51,041 nucleotides of DNA, taken from Methanobacteriota archaeon (GTDB taxonomy: Archaea > Halobacteriota > Methanosarcinia > Methanosarcinales > Methanosarcinaceae). A model generated the notes under the pieces. It was given only the letters and a program-made list of their open reading frames with translations, searched no databases and was not told the DNA's origin. The translations under genes were made by a program, and so were the position numbers. Every line of letters starts with the position of its first letter. Position 1 is the first letter of the stretch. The stretch is taken from positions 2,288-53,328 of the forward strand of contig JAENZL010000019.1 of NCBI GenBank assembly GCA_016841265.1, written 5' to 3'. This document shows, piece by piece, positions 1 to 7,470 of the stretch.

Positions 1-163
1 ATTCAAAATTATACTTTTCCGTGGTTGGAATTTAAATTCAAAATTGTACTGTGCCATGAGTACCGTGATTGGAATCATAAAATTCATGAATAGAAAAGAG
101 GAGATTTAATTCAAAATTATACTTTTCCGTGGTTGGAATTTAAATTCAAAATTGTACTGTGCC
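1..163. repeat. 55-bp direct repeat, two copies, with an internal 20-25 bp motif
   Basis: Positions 1-55 are repeated exactly at 109-163 (offset 108). Inside each copy a shorter motif, ATTCAAAATTRTACTKTKCC, occurs twice. A fifth degenerate version starts near 198. The array may extend left beyond the window. It lacks the uniform spacing of a CRISPR array, and its function is unknown. Confidence 0.8.
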
Positions 164-234
164 GCGATTTGCCTTTAAAAGCAAAATGGTATTGTGTTTA
201 AATTCAATTTTCACATATTGTTTTTTGGAAAAGG

Positions 235-253
235 CCGTCTGCTCCGCAGACGG
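235..253. repeat. Perfect hairpin preceded by GGAAAAGG
   Basis: CCGTCTGC and GCAGACGG form an 8-bp stem around a TCC loop, preceded by ggaaaagg. The layout (GGA-A/G-AGG, then a CCG-led stem) resembles the hairpins at 11511, 29649, 30800 and 35448, although the stem sequences differ. Confidence 0.55.
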
Positions 254-735
254 TGAGAGCGCCGGTACCTGAAGAACACATCATTAAAGGTTCATGGGAA
301 TAAGTTAATGCCGGAACAACGGTTGCTCCTTACGTATATTCCTTGAAGAAAACATGAGTGCAAGTATGCTGTTCATTTTATGTTATTCTTCTCCATTGGT
401 CATCGGTTAAGGAATTTTCTTTCCTGAAAGCTATCGATTTTGCACCGAAAGCCGACCTTATATTTTGGCCTCTTTACATGAAATCGATACCTTGTTCCAG
501 CCCACGACACTTTGAACATATTTATGAATATTATGGAAATTGAGGCGATTTGTCACGATTCCTCACTTAACCGAAGACGCATGTATTCTTCTCAGGCCAT
601 TCTATGTATGCTCTTCTGAAGCAAAGTAATAAATATGGAATTAGAGTTTATTGCAACCCCGTAAACCTGATCTCTAAAAAATCAGAACCTAAAAAACTGA
701 TCTTCAAAAAACTGATCCCCATAAAGGTGTAAACA

Positions 736-2268
736 ATGTGCGGAATTGCCGGCGCAGCAGGAACCCCGGATAGGGAACCTGAAGTGAAAAAGATGCTTGA
801 AATCCTCGGGCACAGGGGACCTGATGCCTGCGGGGTCCATACTGCAGGAGAAATCAGCATCGGGAACACCCTGCTGAAAATTACAGGGGATATGCCCCAG
901 CCCCTGATCGGAAGAGGAGCCTTTGTGCTTAACGGGGAGGCTTTTAATTTCCGGGAACTGGCATTTGAAGAGGGGATCCGGACTGATTCCGATACCGAAC
1001 TGCTTTTTTCAATGATAGAAACCCGGGTAGGGGAGGGAAAAACTCCCATTGAAGCTGTTTATTCCGTCCTTTCCCGCGTAAACGGGGACTTTGCTCTGGC
1101 ATATGCCTGCGGAAACGAACTCGTACTTGCCCGTGATCCCGTTGGGGTAAAGCCCCTTTTTTACTGCTTCAGGGATAATATGGAGCGCAGTGAGAGTTGC
1201 AAGATCACGGGGAACACGGGGAACACGGGGAACACGGGGAACACTAAAATTGCCTTTGCATCCGAAAAAAAGGCACTCCATGCCCCGGCTTTTGAAACCG
1301 AGGGGAAGGATTCCGGGTTCAAACCTTTTTCCCCGGGGCTTGTCCTGAGCATCAATGCCGAAAACGGGGGAACCGCTGAGAGGTCCCTGAAAATCCGGCC
1401 ACCTGAGAGGCGGATTTCCGAAGAACAAGAAGCTGTTTCCAGCCTCCGGGAAGCCCTTGGAAAAGCTGTGGGACTCCGTCTCACCCCCCATTCGGGAATT
1501 GCGTTTTCCGGCGGCATTGACAGTGCCCTTGTAACTGCTCTGGCCAGGAAAATAAAACCTGGCATTCCACTATATGCGGTGGGACTCCCGGGTTCCCATG
1601 ATATTAGGCAGGCAGAGTACGCGGCAGAAGCCCTGGGACTGGAGGACACCCTTATAAGCCATTTCCTTTCTCCTGAGGAAATCGAAGCCGCGGTCCCGCA
1701 GGTAATTTACGCAACCGAATCCACGGACCCTATGAAAATTTCCATCGGGCTCCCGCTCTACATAGTCTCGAAAATTGCAAAGGAAAACGGGGTAAAGGTG
1801 CTCCTTACGGGACAGGGAGCCGACGAACTTTTTGGTGGATACAGGCGGCACGAGGCTTTCCTTGAAGAAGGCGCGGATGTCCTTGACCGGGAGATCTTTT
1901 CCGACATTGAAAACATTTCCACGCTCAATCTCGAAAGGGACGACATGGTCACCATGGCAAACGCCGTGGAACTGCGGGTACCGTTTCTGGACAGGGAAGT
2001 TATAAAAGTGGGACTTGCAATCCGCCCTGAACTGAAGGTCCTGAAAACGGACGGAGGATACAGCAGGAAACACGTCCTGAGAAAAGCGGCTGAAGGGCTC
2101 CTCCCTCCCGAAATTCTCCGAAAGGAAAAGAAAGCTATGCAGTACGGGACCGGGGTCCAGAAAGTCCTGGATAAGCTTGCCCGGGATGCGGGATTTCCGA
2201 AAAAAGAAGGGAAGCACATAGAAAAATACCTGGTCACGGTTGCCAGGGAAAAGGTTTTCGAGCTTTAA
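736..2268 (+). CDS. asnB: Asparagine synthetase (glutamine-hydrolysing), AsnB family
   Basis: This 510-aa class II glutamine amidotransferase is predicted to make asparagine from aspartate, ATP and glutamine-derived ammonia in the cytosol. The sequence starts MCGIAG, so Cys2 is exposed as the N-terminal nucleophile after Met removal. The glutaminase domain covers about residues 2-200. The synthetase domain carries the PP-loop pyrophosphatase motif SGGIDS near residues 258-263 and the TGQGADELFGGY motif typical of AsnB. The start is ATG with AAGGTG seven bases upstream. A four-fold 9-bp repeat inserts Asn-Thr-Gly units near residues 159-170, in a linker region. The gene stands alone, with a 229-bp gap to the cooC-like gene. 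Other AsnB-type amidotransferases exist, so the exact acceptor is inferred. Confidence 0.88.
   Translation: MCGIAGAAGTPDREPEVKKMLEILGHRGPDACGVHTAGEISIGNTLLKITGDMPQPLIGRGAFVLNGEAFNFRELAFEEGIRTDSDTELLFSMIETRVGEGKTPIEAVYSVLSRVNGDFALAYACGNELVLARDPVGVKPLFYCFRDNMERSESCKITGNTGNTGNTGNTKIAFASEKKALHAPAFETEGKDSGFKPFSPGLVLSINAENGGTAERSLKIRPPERRISEEQEAVSSLREALGKAVGLRLTPHSGIAFSGGIDSALVTALARKIKPGIPLYAVGLPGSHDIRQAEYAAEALGLEDTLISHFLSPEEIEAAVPQVIYATESTDPMKISIGLPLYIVSKIAKENGVKVLLTGQGADELFGGYRRHEAFLEEGADVLDREIFSDIENISTLNLERDDMVTMANAVELRVPFLDREVIKVGLAIRPELKVLKTDGGYSRKHVLRKAAEGLLPPEILRKEKKAMQYGTGVQKVLDKLARDAGFPKKEGKHIEKYLVTVAREKVFEL
1209..1244 (+). repeat. 9-bp in-frame tandem repeat (4 copies) inside asnB
   Basis: GGGGAACAC is repeated four times exactly and adds four Asn-Thr-Gly units between the glutaminase and synthetase domains. 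The unit is a multiple of three, so copy-number change would keep the frame. Confidence 0.9.
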
Positions 2269-2484
2269 CCGGTTTTCGAACTTAGCCGGGGTTTAACAAG
2301 AATCAAACCGGGGTGTGAACTGCAGAAAAGAACGGGAGTTGCAGCCCCCAGGCCAGAATACCGAAACAATTTTAATTTTTCAAGGCGTCAGAGTAAAAGC
2401 AGAAGCAAATCAACAACTATAAACAGTTTAATTGTTATATCCTGCATAGAAAATTATTACATTAAATTTATAATCAAGATATCA

Positions 2485-2500
2485 GGGGGAATTCCTTATC
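2485..2500 (+). promoter_or_regulatory. Ribosome-binding site and ATC start of the cooC-like gene
   Basis: GGGGGA at 2485-2490 is followed after seven bases by ATC (2498-2500), which begins the frame ATC-AAA-ATA-GCA encoding the expected N-terminus of a CooC or MinD-type ATPase. No ATG, GTG or TTG lies in frame between the upstream stop at 2471 and the P-loop. Confidence 0.65.
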
Positions 2501-3331
2501 AAAATAGCAATTACTGGAAAAGGCGGCGTTGGAAAGACAACTTTTTCGGGCACTCTGGCAAGAATGCTTGCAAGGGACGGATACGAAGTACTGGCAATAG
2601 ACGCGGACCCGGACATGAACCTGGCGTCCTCGCTTGGGGTCGAGAACCCTCCTAGACCCCTGGCAGAGTACAAGGACCTGATCCAGGAACGGGCCGGGAC
2701 GGAAGGAGGAGCCTTTATCTACAACCCGAAAGTCGACGATGTCGCCGGCAAATACGGGGTCATCGGGCCCGATGGCGTCAGGATGCTCGTCATGGGCACG
2801 GTAGACCGTGGAGGCAGCGGGTGCATGTGCCCGGCTTCAGCTTTCCTGCGGGCTCTCCTGCGTCACCTGATGCTCAAGGATAAGAGCGCCGTGATCCTGG
2901 ATATGGAAGCCGGAATCGAGCACCTGGGAAGAGGCACTACCAGGGGCATGGATCTCATGATCGTGGTTGTGGAACCCGGGGCCAGGTCCCTGGAAACCGC
3001 AGAGAGGATCAAGAAACTTTCCTCTGAAATAGGGGTGACTAACCTCTTCGCCGTTGTAAACAAAGGCGGATCCGAGAAAGTTATTGAAATGCTCGATAAG
3101 CTCGGCATCCCGGTCCTCGGGGAAATTCCCTTCGACACCCAGCTCATGCATGCCGACCTGGAAAAGAAAGCCCCAATTGACGTAGGCGGCGAAGCCGTGG
3201 AAGCCATCGGCAAGATCAAAGAAAAGCTAATGGTAATCGTTGAAGAAATCCGGGCCGAAAAAGCGAAAGAAAAGAAAGACAAGGAAGAGGAAAAGAAAGA
3301 CAAGGAAGAGGAAAAGAAAGAAGTGAAATAA
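2498..3331 (+). CDS. cooC: CooC-like ATPase, carbon monoxide dehydrogenase nickel-insertion accessory protein
   Basis: This P-loop ATPase of the SIMIBI/MinD class is predicted to help insert nickel into CODH/acetyl-CoA synthase. With the ATC start it has 277 codons. The deviant Walker A motif GKGGVGKTT is at about residues 7-15, directly after the start; an IDADPD motif follows near 36. A Cys-x-Cys pair (Cys109, Cys111) lies in GSGCMCPAS, matching the metal/dimer motif known in CooC. The C-terminus is a Lys/Glu tail made of repeated KDKEEEK. The first ATG (2564) lies after the P-loop, so it cannot be the true start. A hairpin terminator follows, and no cdh gene is in the window, so the link to CODH rests on family resemblance. 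Confidence 0.8.
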   Translation: MKIAITGKGGVGKTTFSGTLARMLARDGYEVLAIDADPDMNLASSLGVENPPRPLAEYKDLIQERAGTEGGAFIYNPKVDDVAGKYGVIGPDGVRMLVMGTVDRGGSGCMCPASAFLRALLRHLMLKDKSAVILDMEAGIEHLGRGTTRGMDLMIVVVEPGARSLETAERIKKLSSEIGVTNLFAVVNKGGSEKVIEMLDKLGIPVLGEIPFDTQLMHADLEKKAPIDVGGEAVEAIGKIKEKLMVIVEEIRAEKAKEKKDKEEEKKDKEEEKKEVK

Positions 3332-3334
3332 AAA

Positions 3335-3362
3335 GACCGGAAAATTCCGGTCCTTCTTTTTT
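3335..3362 (+). terminator. Hairpin and T-tract terminator after the cooC-like gene
   Basis: GACCGG and CCGGTC pair around AAAATT, followed by repeated T-rich runs from about 3353 to 3400. It begins four bases after the stop codon. Confidence 0.7.
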
Positions 3363-3484
3363 ATCCTTCTTTTTTATCCTTCTTTTTTACCCTGTTTTTT
3401 TAACATTTTTCAAGCTGAATCAAACTGAAGTCAACCCTGCCCGAAGATAATTTGGGTACGATTCAGTTGATATTCAGTCGGGAT

Positions 3485-4087
3485 TCAATTAAAATGCTTA
3501 TCAGGAGAATCCTCCATTTTTCCTTCGCTGTAAAGGATGCCCAGGAGTTTCAGCTTTTTCTCTCTTATAAGGCCATCAGTCGGATCGATTTCGAGAGCCT
3601 TATCGTAACACTCAACAGCATCTTCTAACTTTCCCATAGCTTCGAAAGAAACGCCTTTCTGATACCAGGCAAAAACATCCTCGGGGTTGATTTTAAGAAC
3701 CTCGTCATAGCAGTCTACTGCTTCATCGAACTTCCCTAAATTGTTGAAGGCAAACCCCTTAAGGCACCAGATTCCCATATTATCAGGATCGATCTCAAGC
3801 GCCCTGTTGTAGCAGGCCAGGGCTTCTTCGGATTTCCCCATTCTGTCCTGAGAAAAACCTTTCTGGAGCAGGGCATCGGTACAGGCAGGGTCTAATTTCA
3901 GGGCTTCATCATAGAGCCTGAGCTTTTCGTCGTAATCATCGGCTTCTCCTGCCTTTTTTAGCAGCTGGGGGGGACTCATTACCCTGGATCCGATCTTGGA
4001 TTCTCCCTCCGGGACAGCTTTCCCGGTCTCATTTGTCCGGCTTTGTTCAATCCGGTCCTGTTCATCCATTGAATTATCTTCTGTCAT
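3485..4087 (-). CDS. TPR-repeat protein
   Basis: A soluble protein of 200 aa when started at 4087. It contains three consecutive 34-residue tetratricopeptide repeats with the usual alternation (LxxxGxxxxxxGxxEEAlxCYdxALeidP), from about residue 50 to 180. TPRs form helical scaffolds for protein-protein contacts; the partner is unknown. The 4087 ATG was chosen because GAGGG lies eight bases upstream; the in-frame ATG at 4150 would add 21 residues and lacks a Shine-Dalgarno sequence. A second, larger TPR gene lies just upstream on the same strand, and the two resemble each other in repeat sequence, so they may be diverged paralogs. Confidence 0.75.
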   Translation of the reverse strand: MTEDNSMDEQDRIEQSRTNETGKAVPEGESKIGSRVMSPPQLLKKAGEADDYDEKLRLYDEALKLDPACTDALLQKGFSQDRMGKSEEALACYNRALEIDPDNMGIWCLKGFAFNNLGKFDEAVDCYDEVLKINPEDVFAWYQKGVSFEAMGKLEDAVECYDKALEIDPTDGLIREKKLKLLGILYSEGKMEDSPDKHFN

Positions 4088-4370
4088 TGTGCAACCCTCA
4101 TGTTTCCCAAATTGGGTTCTATCAGGACCCCCGTAAAATTCATTTTCCATTTTTCATACTGTTTTTGGAATATGAATAGAGGCTTTAACTCGTGTTTCCT
4201 GAGGCTTATACATCCCGATTCTGTTATTATGGAATTATATCTGTCATGCCTTATAATAACATATTTTGAAAACAGGAATATTGAGGCAGCTTCCCGGGGA
4301 AGCGGGAAAAGTCGAGCACAAAACCCTGGTCTCGAAACGCTGCCCGAAAATGCTTACAATACGGATTGAT

Positions 4371-5588
4371 TTATTCCTGAGCTTTTCTTTTTTCCCGGCT
4401 GATTTCGGAAAGAGCCTTGAGCTTGGCTTCCTGCGCAGGAAGAAAACCCGGTTTGATTTCCAGGGCCTTATTGTAACTTTGAAGGGCTTCCCCGTACCTG
4501 TGTATTTCGGAGAGGACCAGTCCCCTGTTGTACCAGAGCCCGGGCTCGGCAGGTACGGACTCGAGAGCAAGGTCATATACATCCAGAGCTTCCTCAAAAC
4601 GCCCTAACCCGGAAAGGAGGGTGCCTTTGCACGCAAGGGCTTCCAGGTAGTCCGGCCGGATTTCGAGAGCCGAGGAGTAGGCTTCCAGGGCTTCTTCTTT
4701 CCGGCCGAGGGTTAAAAGGACTGAGCCTTTCCCTGCCCAGGCTTCGGCATAGTCGGGGTTCCTCCCGAGGATCCGGCCATAAGCCTCCAGGGCTTCTTCG
4801 TACCTGCCAAGTCTCGTAAGGAGAACTCCTTTGTTGTCCCAGGCGATCTCAAAAGCCGGTTCGAGTTTGATTGCCAGGTCATAAGCCTCAAGCGCTTCTT
4901 CCAGCCTGCCCAGCTTTCCGAGGATTACTCCCCTGTTATACCAGACCTTGTAATCATCAGGAACGATTTCCAGCACTTCCCCTGTTAACTGCAGGGCAGC
5001 TTCAAACCTTCCGGCCCTGTCAAGCAGCACGGCTTTCTGGAAAAGGGCGGTGGCATTTTCCGGGTCTTCTTGAAGCATTTCAGTGCAGGTTTTCAGCTCC
5101 CCGTAAAGCGGGAAGGAAGCGTAGAGGTCCCTGACCACCCGGAAAAGGGGCACAAGCCCGTATTCTTTGCCGTTAAACGTAAAAATGCCTGTGGAAGCCT
5201 CGTAGGAGCAGGTATCCTGCACAGGTTCCCCGGAAGCCTCATCGACAGGTTTATTCTTCCTGTCCAGAAACTCCTGAAAGAAAGAATCAAGCCAGGGAAG
5301 CGCTTTCAGGTTGAAAGGGGATTCTTCCGTGATCGAAAGTATATGCCTTATTTCTTTCCGCTGCTTTTTATTGTTCCTGGCCCAGAATACCCCTGAGATT
5401 TGCCTGAATTCGGTACAGAATTTGCGGACTGCTTCACAGGTATTCCGGGAACCTGCAGGAATGTTCAGCTCCCTGAAAGCTCCAAGTGCAGCTGCGCAGT
5501 GTTCCCTGAGGTCCTCCAGATACCGTTCCGATTTTGAACCGGCTTCACCTGCTGCTACCCCCGTTCCTGTCCCCTTTCCGTAGTTCAT
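4371..5588 (-). CDS. Multi-TPR protein with N-terminal helical domain
   Basis: A 405-aa protein. The first 150 residues are a non-repeat region with no recognised family. The rest, from about residue 170 to 390, is a run of six to seven tetratricopeptide repeats with near-identical consensus (RYEEALEAYxxaLeixPdy). No signal peptide or membrane segment is visible, so it is probably a cytosolic scaffold or co-chaperone-like protein. The start ATG is preceded by GAGAGGAAGTGAACC, a good Shine-Dalgarno match. Strong repeat similarity at DNA level suggests recent internal duplication. It sits 220 bp upstream of the smaller TPR gene and on the same strand. Confidence 0.8.
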   Translation of the reverse strand: MNYGKGTGTGVAAGEAGSKSERYLEDLREHCAAALGAFRELNIPAGSRNTCEAVRKFCTEFRQISGVFWARNNKKQRKEIRHILSITEESPFNLKALPWLDSFFQEFLDRKNKPVDEASGEPVQDTCSYEASTGIFTFNGKEYGLVPLFRVVRDLYASFPLYGELKTCTEMLQEDPENATALFQKAVLLDRAGRFEAALQLTGEVLEIVPDDYKVWYNRGVILGKLGRLEEALEAYDLAIKLEPAFEIAWDNKGVLLTRLGRYEEALEAYGRILGRNPDYAEAWAGKGSVLLTLGRKEEALEAYSSALEIRPDYLEALACKGTLLSGLGRFEEALDVYDLALESVPAEPGLWYNRGLVLSEIHRYGEALQSYNKALEIKPGFLPAQEAKLKALSEISREKRKAQE

Positions 5589-5748
5589 GGTTCACTTCCT
5601 CTCTTTCCGGATTATTCGGAACTCATTTCCCTTATTTTCCGGATAAAACTTTTTTGAAAACAACAAATTAAGTTCGGGTAAAAAAGGCAATTGAAAGATA
5701 TTTTAAGAGCTGAACAGTTTTGTTCAGCCCAGTTTTGTTCAGCCCTTT

Positions 5749-6249
5749 TTAGTGCTTGTTGAAGGGACATAGTTTGGAATTCTTACTCAAATCGGGTTTG
5801 ATTTTTCCCTTTTTCGCTACAACAAGATTCACGGCTGAGCCGGGTTTTACTTTCGTTTCCCATTTAGGGTTCTGCTGAACAACGTCCCCGAAATGGACCC
5901 CGGCTACAAAAATGCTCTTTTCGGTGATTTCCCCCACGGTCAACCCGGCATCTTCCAGTATTTTCCGAGAATGGTCAAGAGGTTTCCGTATAACATTGGG
6001 AACTTCAACGCTGTTTTCTGACTCTGTTTCCCCGGTTCCTGAGGTCTCCGGAGCGCTGACTTCACTTTCCACTCCCAGCACCTCTTCCAGCACCTCGATC
6101 GCGCCACTGATCCGGAGAAGAGTCTCATTCAGGTTCTCCCTCCGGGCTTCGAGCTCAGCAAGAGCTGTTTCAATGTCGCCCAGGATCTTTTGCCCGGACT
6201 CGTATTCGTTTCTGAGTTCCTTCAAACGCTTTTCCAACTGCGCCTTCAT
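5749..6249 (-). CDS. Coiled-coil protein with C-terminal PASTA-like domain
   Basis: A 166-aa protein. Residues 1-60 are a heptad-rich coiled coil (MKAQLEKRLKEL and onward). A short acidic linker (about 62-82) follows. Residues 83-150 fit a PASTA domain: the VPNVIRKPLDHSRKILEDAG opening, then a hydrophobic strand, VVQQNP and a closing VKPGSAVNLVVAKKG. PASTA domains bind ligands such as cell-wall fragments in bacterial kinases; in an archaeon without peptidoglycan the ligand is unknown. No signal peptide is present. The start ATG has GAGGGG about 11 bases upstream. Confidence 0.65.
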   Translation of the reverse strand: MKAQLEKRLKELRNEYESGQKILGDIETALAELEARRENLNETLLRISGAIEVLEEVLGVESEVSAPETSGTGETESENSVEVPNVIRKPLDHSRKILEDAGLTVGEITEKSIFVAGVHFGDVVQQNPKWETKVKPGSAVNLVVAKKGKIKPDLSKNSKLCPFNKH

Positions 6250-6593
6250 ATTCTTACGAACCCCTCTATTTTCAGTAAATTCAGATTTTGATACATTCCG
6301 GTTGAGCCTTTTATCAAACTTTTACTTTTATTCAATAATTCGGCTTTTTATTCAACCCTTTTGATTTTATCCGCTATACTTCCTTATCATCCAACCCATT
6401 TTAAGTTTTATATTCTTATGTACCAGTCAGAAAACTCTCCTGAAGCCCAACTAGCCCAAAGAACCCAACGAATACAATGAACCCAACGAATAGCCCAGGT
6501 AAAGGAGATGATAAAAAGAACCCTTGATTCTGATTTCTTTTTATTTGATCAGGACAAAACGTTATAGGAGAGGAATTTTCGTAAGGGGGTTAC
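6250..6593. other. Intergenic region before the DUF169 gene
   Basis: This AT-rich spacer separates divergent genes. It contains a TATA-like tttatattctta near 6407-6418 and a duplicated aacccaacgaata (about 6465 and 6484). No gene is seen. Confidence 0.5.
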
Positions 6594-7301
6594 ATTACGG
6601 AACCGGCAGATCCTGAGCAAATCGAGGAAATAAACGGATACGGAAAAGAGATAATCAAACTGCTGAAACTTGAGACATCTCCGGTCGCTGTGGGGCTCGT
6701 CCCGAAAGATGGGAAAATCCCCGAGGGGATCAAAAGGACCGAAGGGAGAATGAAGCACTGCCAGATGGTCGACCGGGTGCGAAGTTCCGGAGAAGAGTTC
6801 TATGCCCTGCTGGACGACCATGCCTGCAAAGGAGGGGCTGCAGCCCTGGGCCTCGGGTACATGCCCCCCAAACTTGCCAGCGGGGACTTTTACTACGAAA
6901 AACTGAAACATTTCAGGACTCTTGAAGCCGCCCAAAAGACGATTGAGAAAATCCCGATGATTGAAGCGGAGTCCATGGTAGGGACAATTTACGCACCCCT
7001 GGAAAGCGCAAGTTTCGTGCCGGACGTGGTGGTGATCATCTGCTCCCCGAAGCAGATGATGCTCCTGACCCAGGCAATCCTCTACAAAGAAGGGGGCAGG
7101 GTAGAGGCCGAGTTTGCAGGCAAGCAGAGCCTCTGCTCCGACGCCGTTGCCGAGCCCTACCTGAGCGGCAAGATGGGAATTACCGTGGGTTGTAGCGGAA
7201 GCCGGAAGCATACCAATATGTCGGACTCGGAACTGACCGTAGGCCTCCCTGCCAAACTTCTCAAAGACCTTGTTGAAGGGCTGAGAGTGATTATCGGGTA
7301 A
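6594..7301 (+). CDS. DUF169 family protein, starting at ATT
   Basis: A cytosolic protein of 235 codons resembling the DUF169 (COG2043) family of archaea and anaerobic bacteria, whose biochemical role is not established. The recognised features are the SPVAVGL strand near residue 30, a CQMVD motif, DHACKGGAAALGL, and the C-terminal SDAVAEPY and TVGCSGSRK segments with conserved cysteines that could bind a metal or cofactor. The usual ORF call begins at the internal GTG 6690, which cuts off 32 residues of apparently intact coding sequence. The frame opens after TAA at 6582, has GGGGGT at 6585-6590, and offers only ATT (6594) or ACG (6597) as start codons. Confidence 0.7.
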   Translation: MTEPADPEQIEEINGYGKEIIKLLKLETSPVAVGLVPKDGKIPEGIKRTEGRMKHCQMVDRVRSSGEEFYALLDDHACKGGAAALGLGYMPPKLASGDFYYEKLKHFRTLEAAQKTIEKIPMIEAESMVGTIYAPLESASFVPDVVVIICSPKQMMLLTQAILYKEGGRVEAEFAGKQSLCSDAVAEPYLSGKMGITVGCSGSRKHTNMSDSELTVGLPAKLLKDLVEGLRVIIG

Positions 7302-7470
7302 GGCCCGGGGCCGAAATAATCAGCCCCGTATAATTCCGTCTCACAAAATGCCGTAAAACAGTCCATGGGTTAAAAACCCTTATGAGTCGGCAGCAAAATC
7401 CTGGAACACGAATTTCGGACTTTAAAACTCCAGAAGCTTAGAACTCCAGAAGCTTAGAACTCCAGAAGCC

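Larger units (their letters stand above)
1..735. other. Intergenic region upstream of asnB, repeat-rich
   Basis: No convincing gene is seen. The stretch holds a duplicated 55-bp AT-rich repeat (1-163), a GC-rich hairpin (235-253), and short direct repeats of the type aaaaaactgatc at about 690-718 just before the asnB ribosome-binding site. A 61-codon ORF at 358-543 has no Shine-Dalgarno sequence and an unremarkable composition, so it was not called. Confidence 0.6.

Noticed and set aside
1-163. CRISPR-like array
   Set aside because: Only two exact copies with a duplicated spacer and no uniform repeat-spacer pattern; no cas gene in the window.
358-543. 61-codon ORF near the left end
   Set aside because: No ribosome-binding site, unusual composition, and no recognisable motif.
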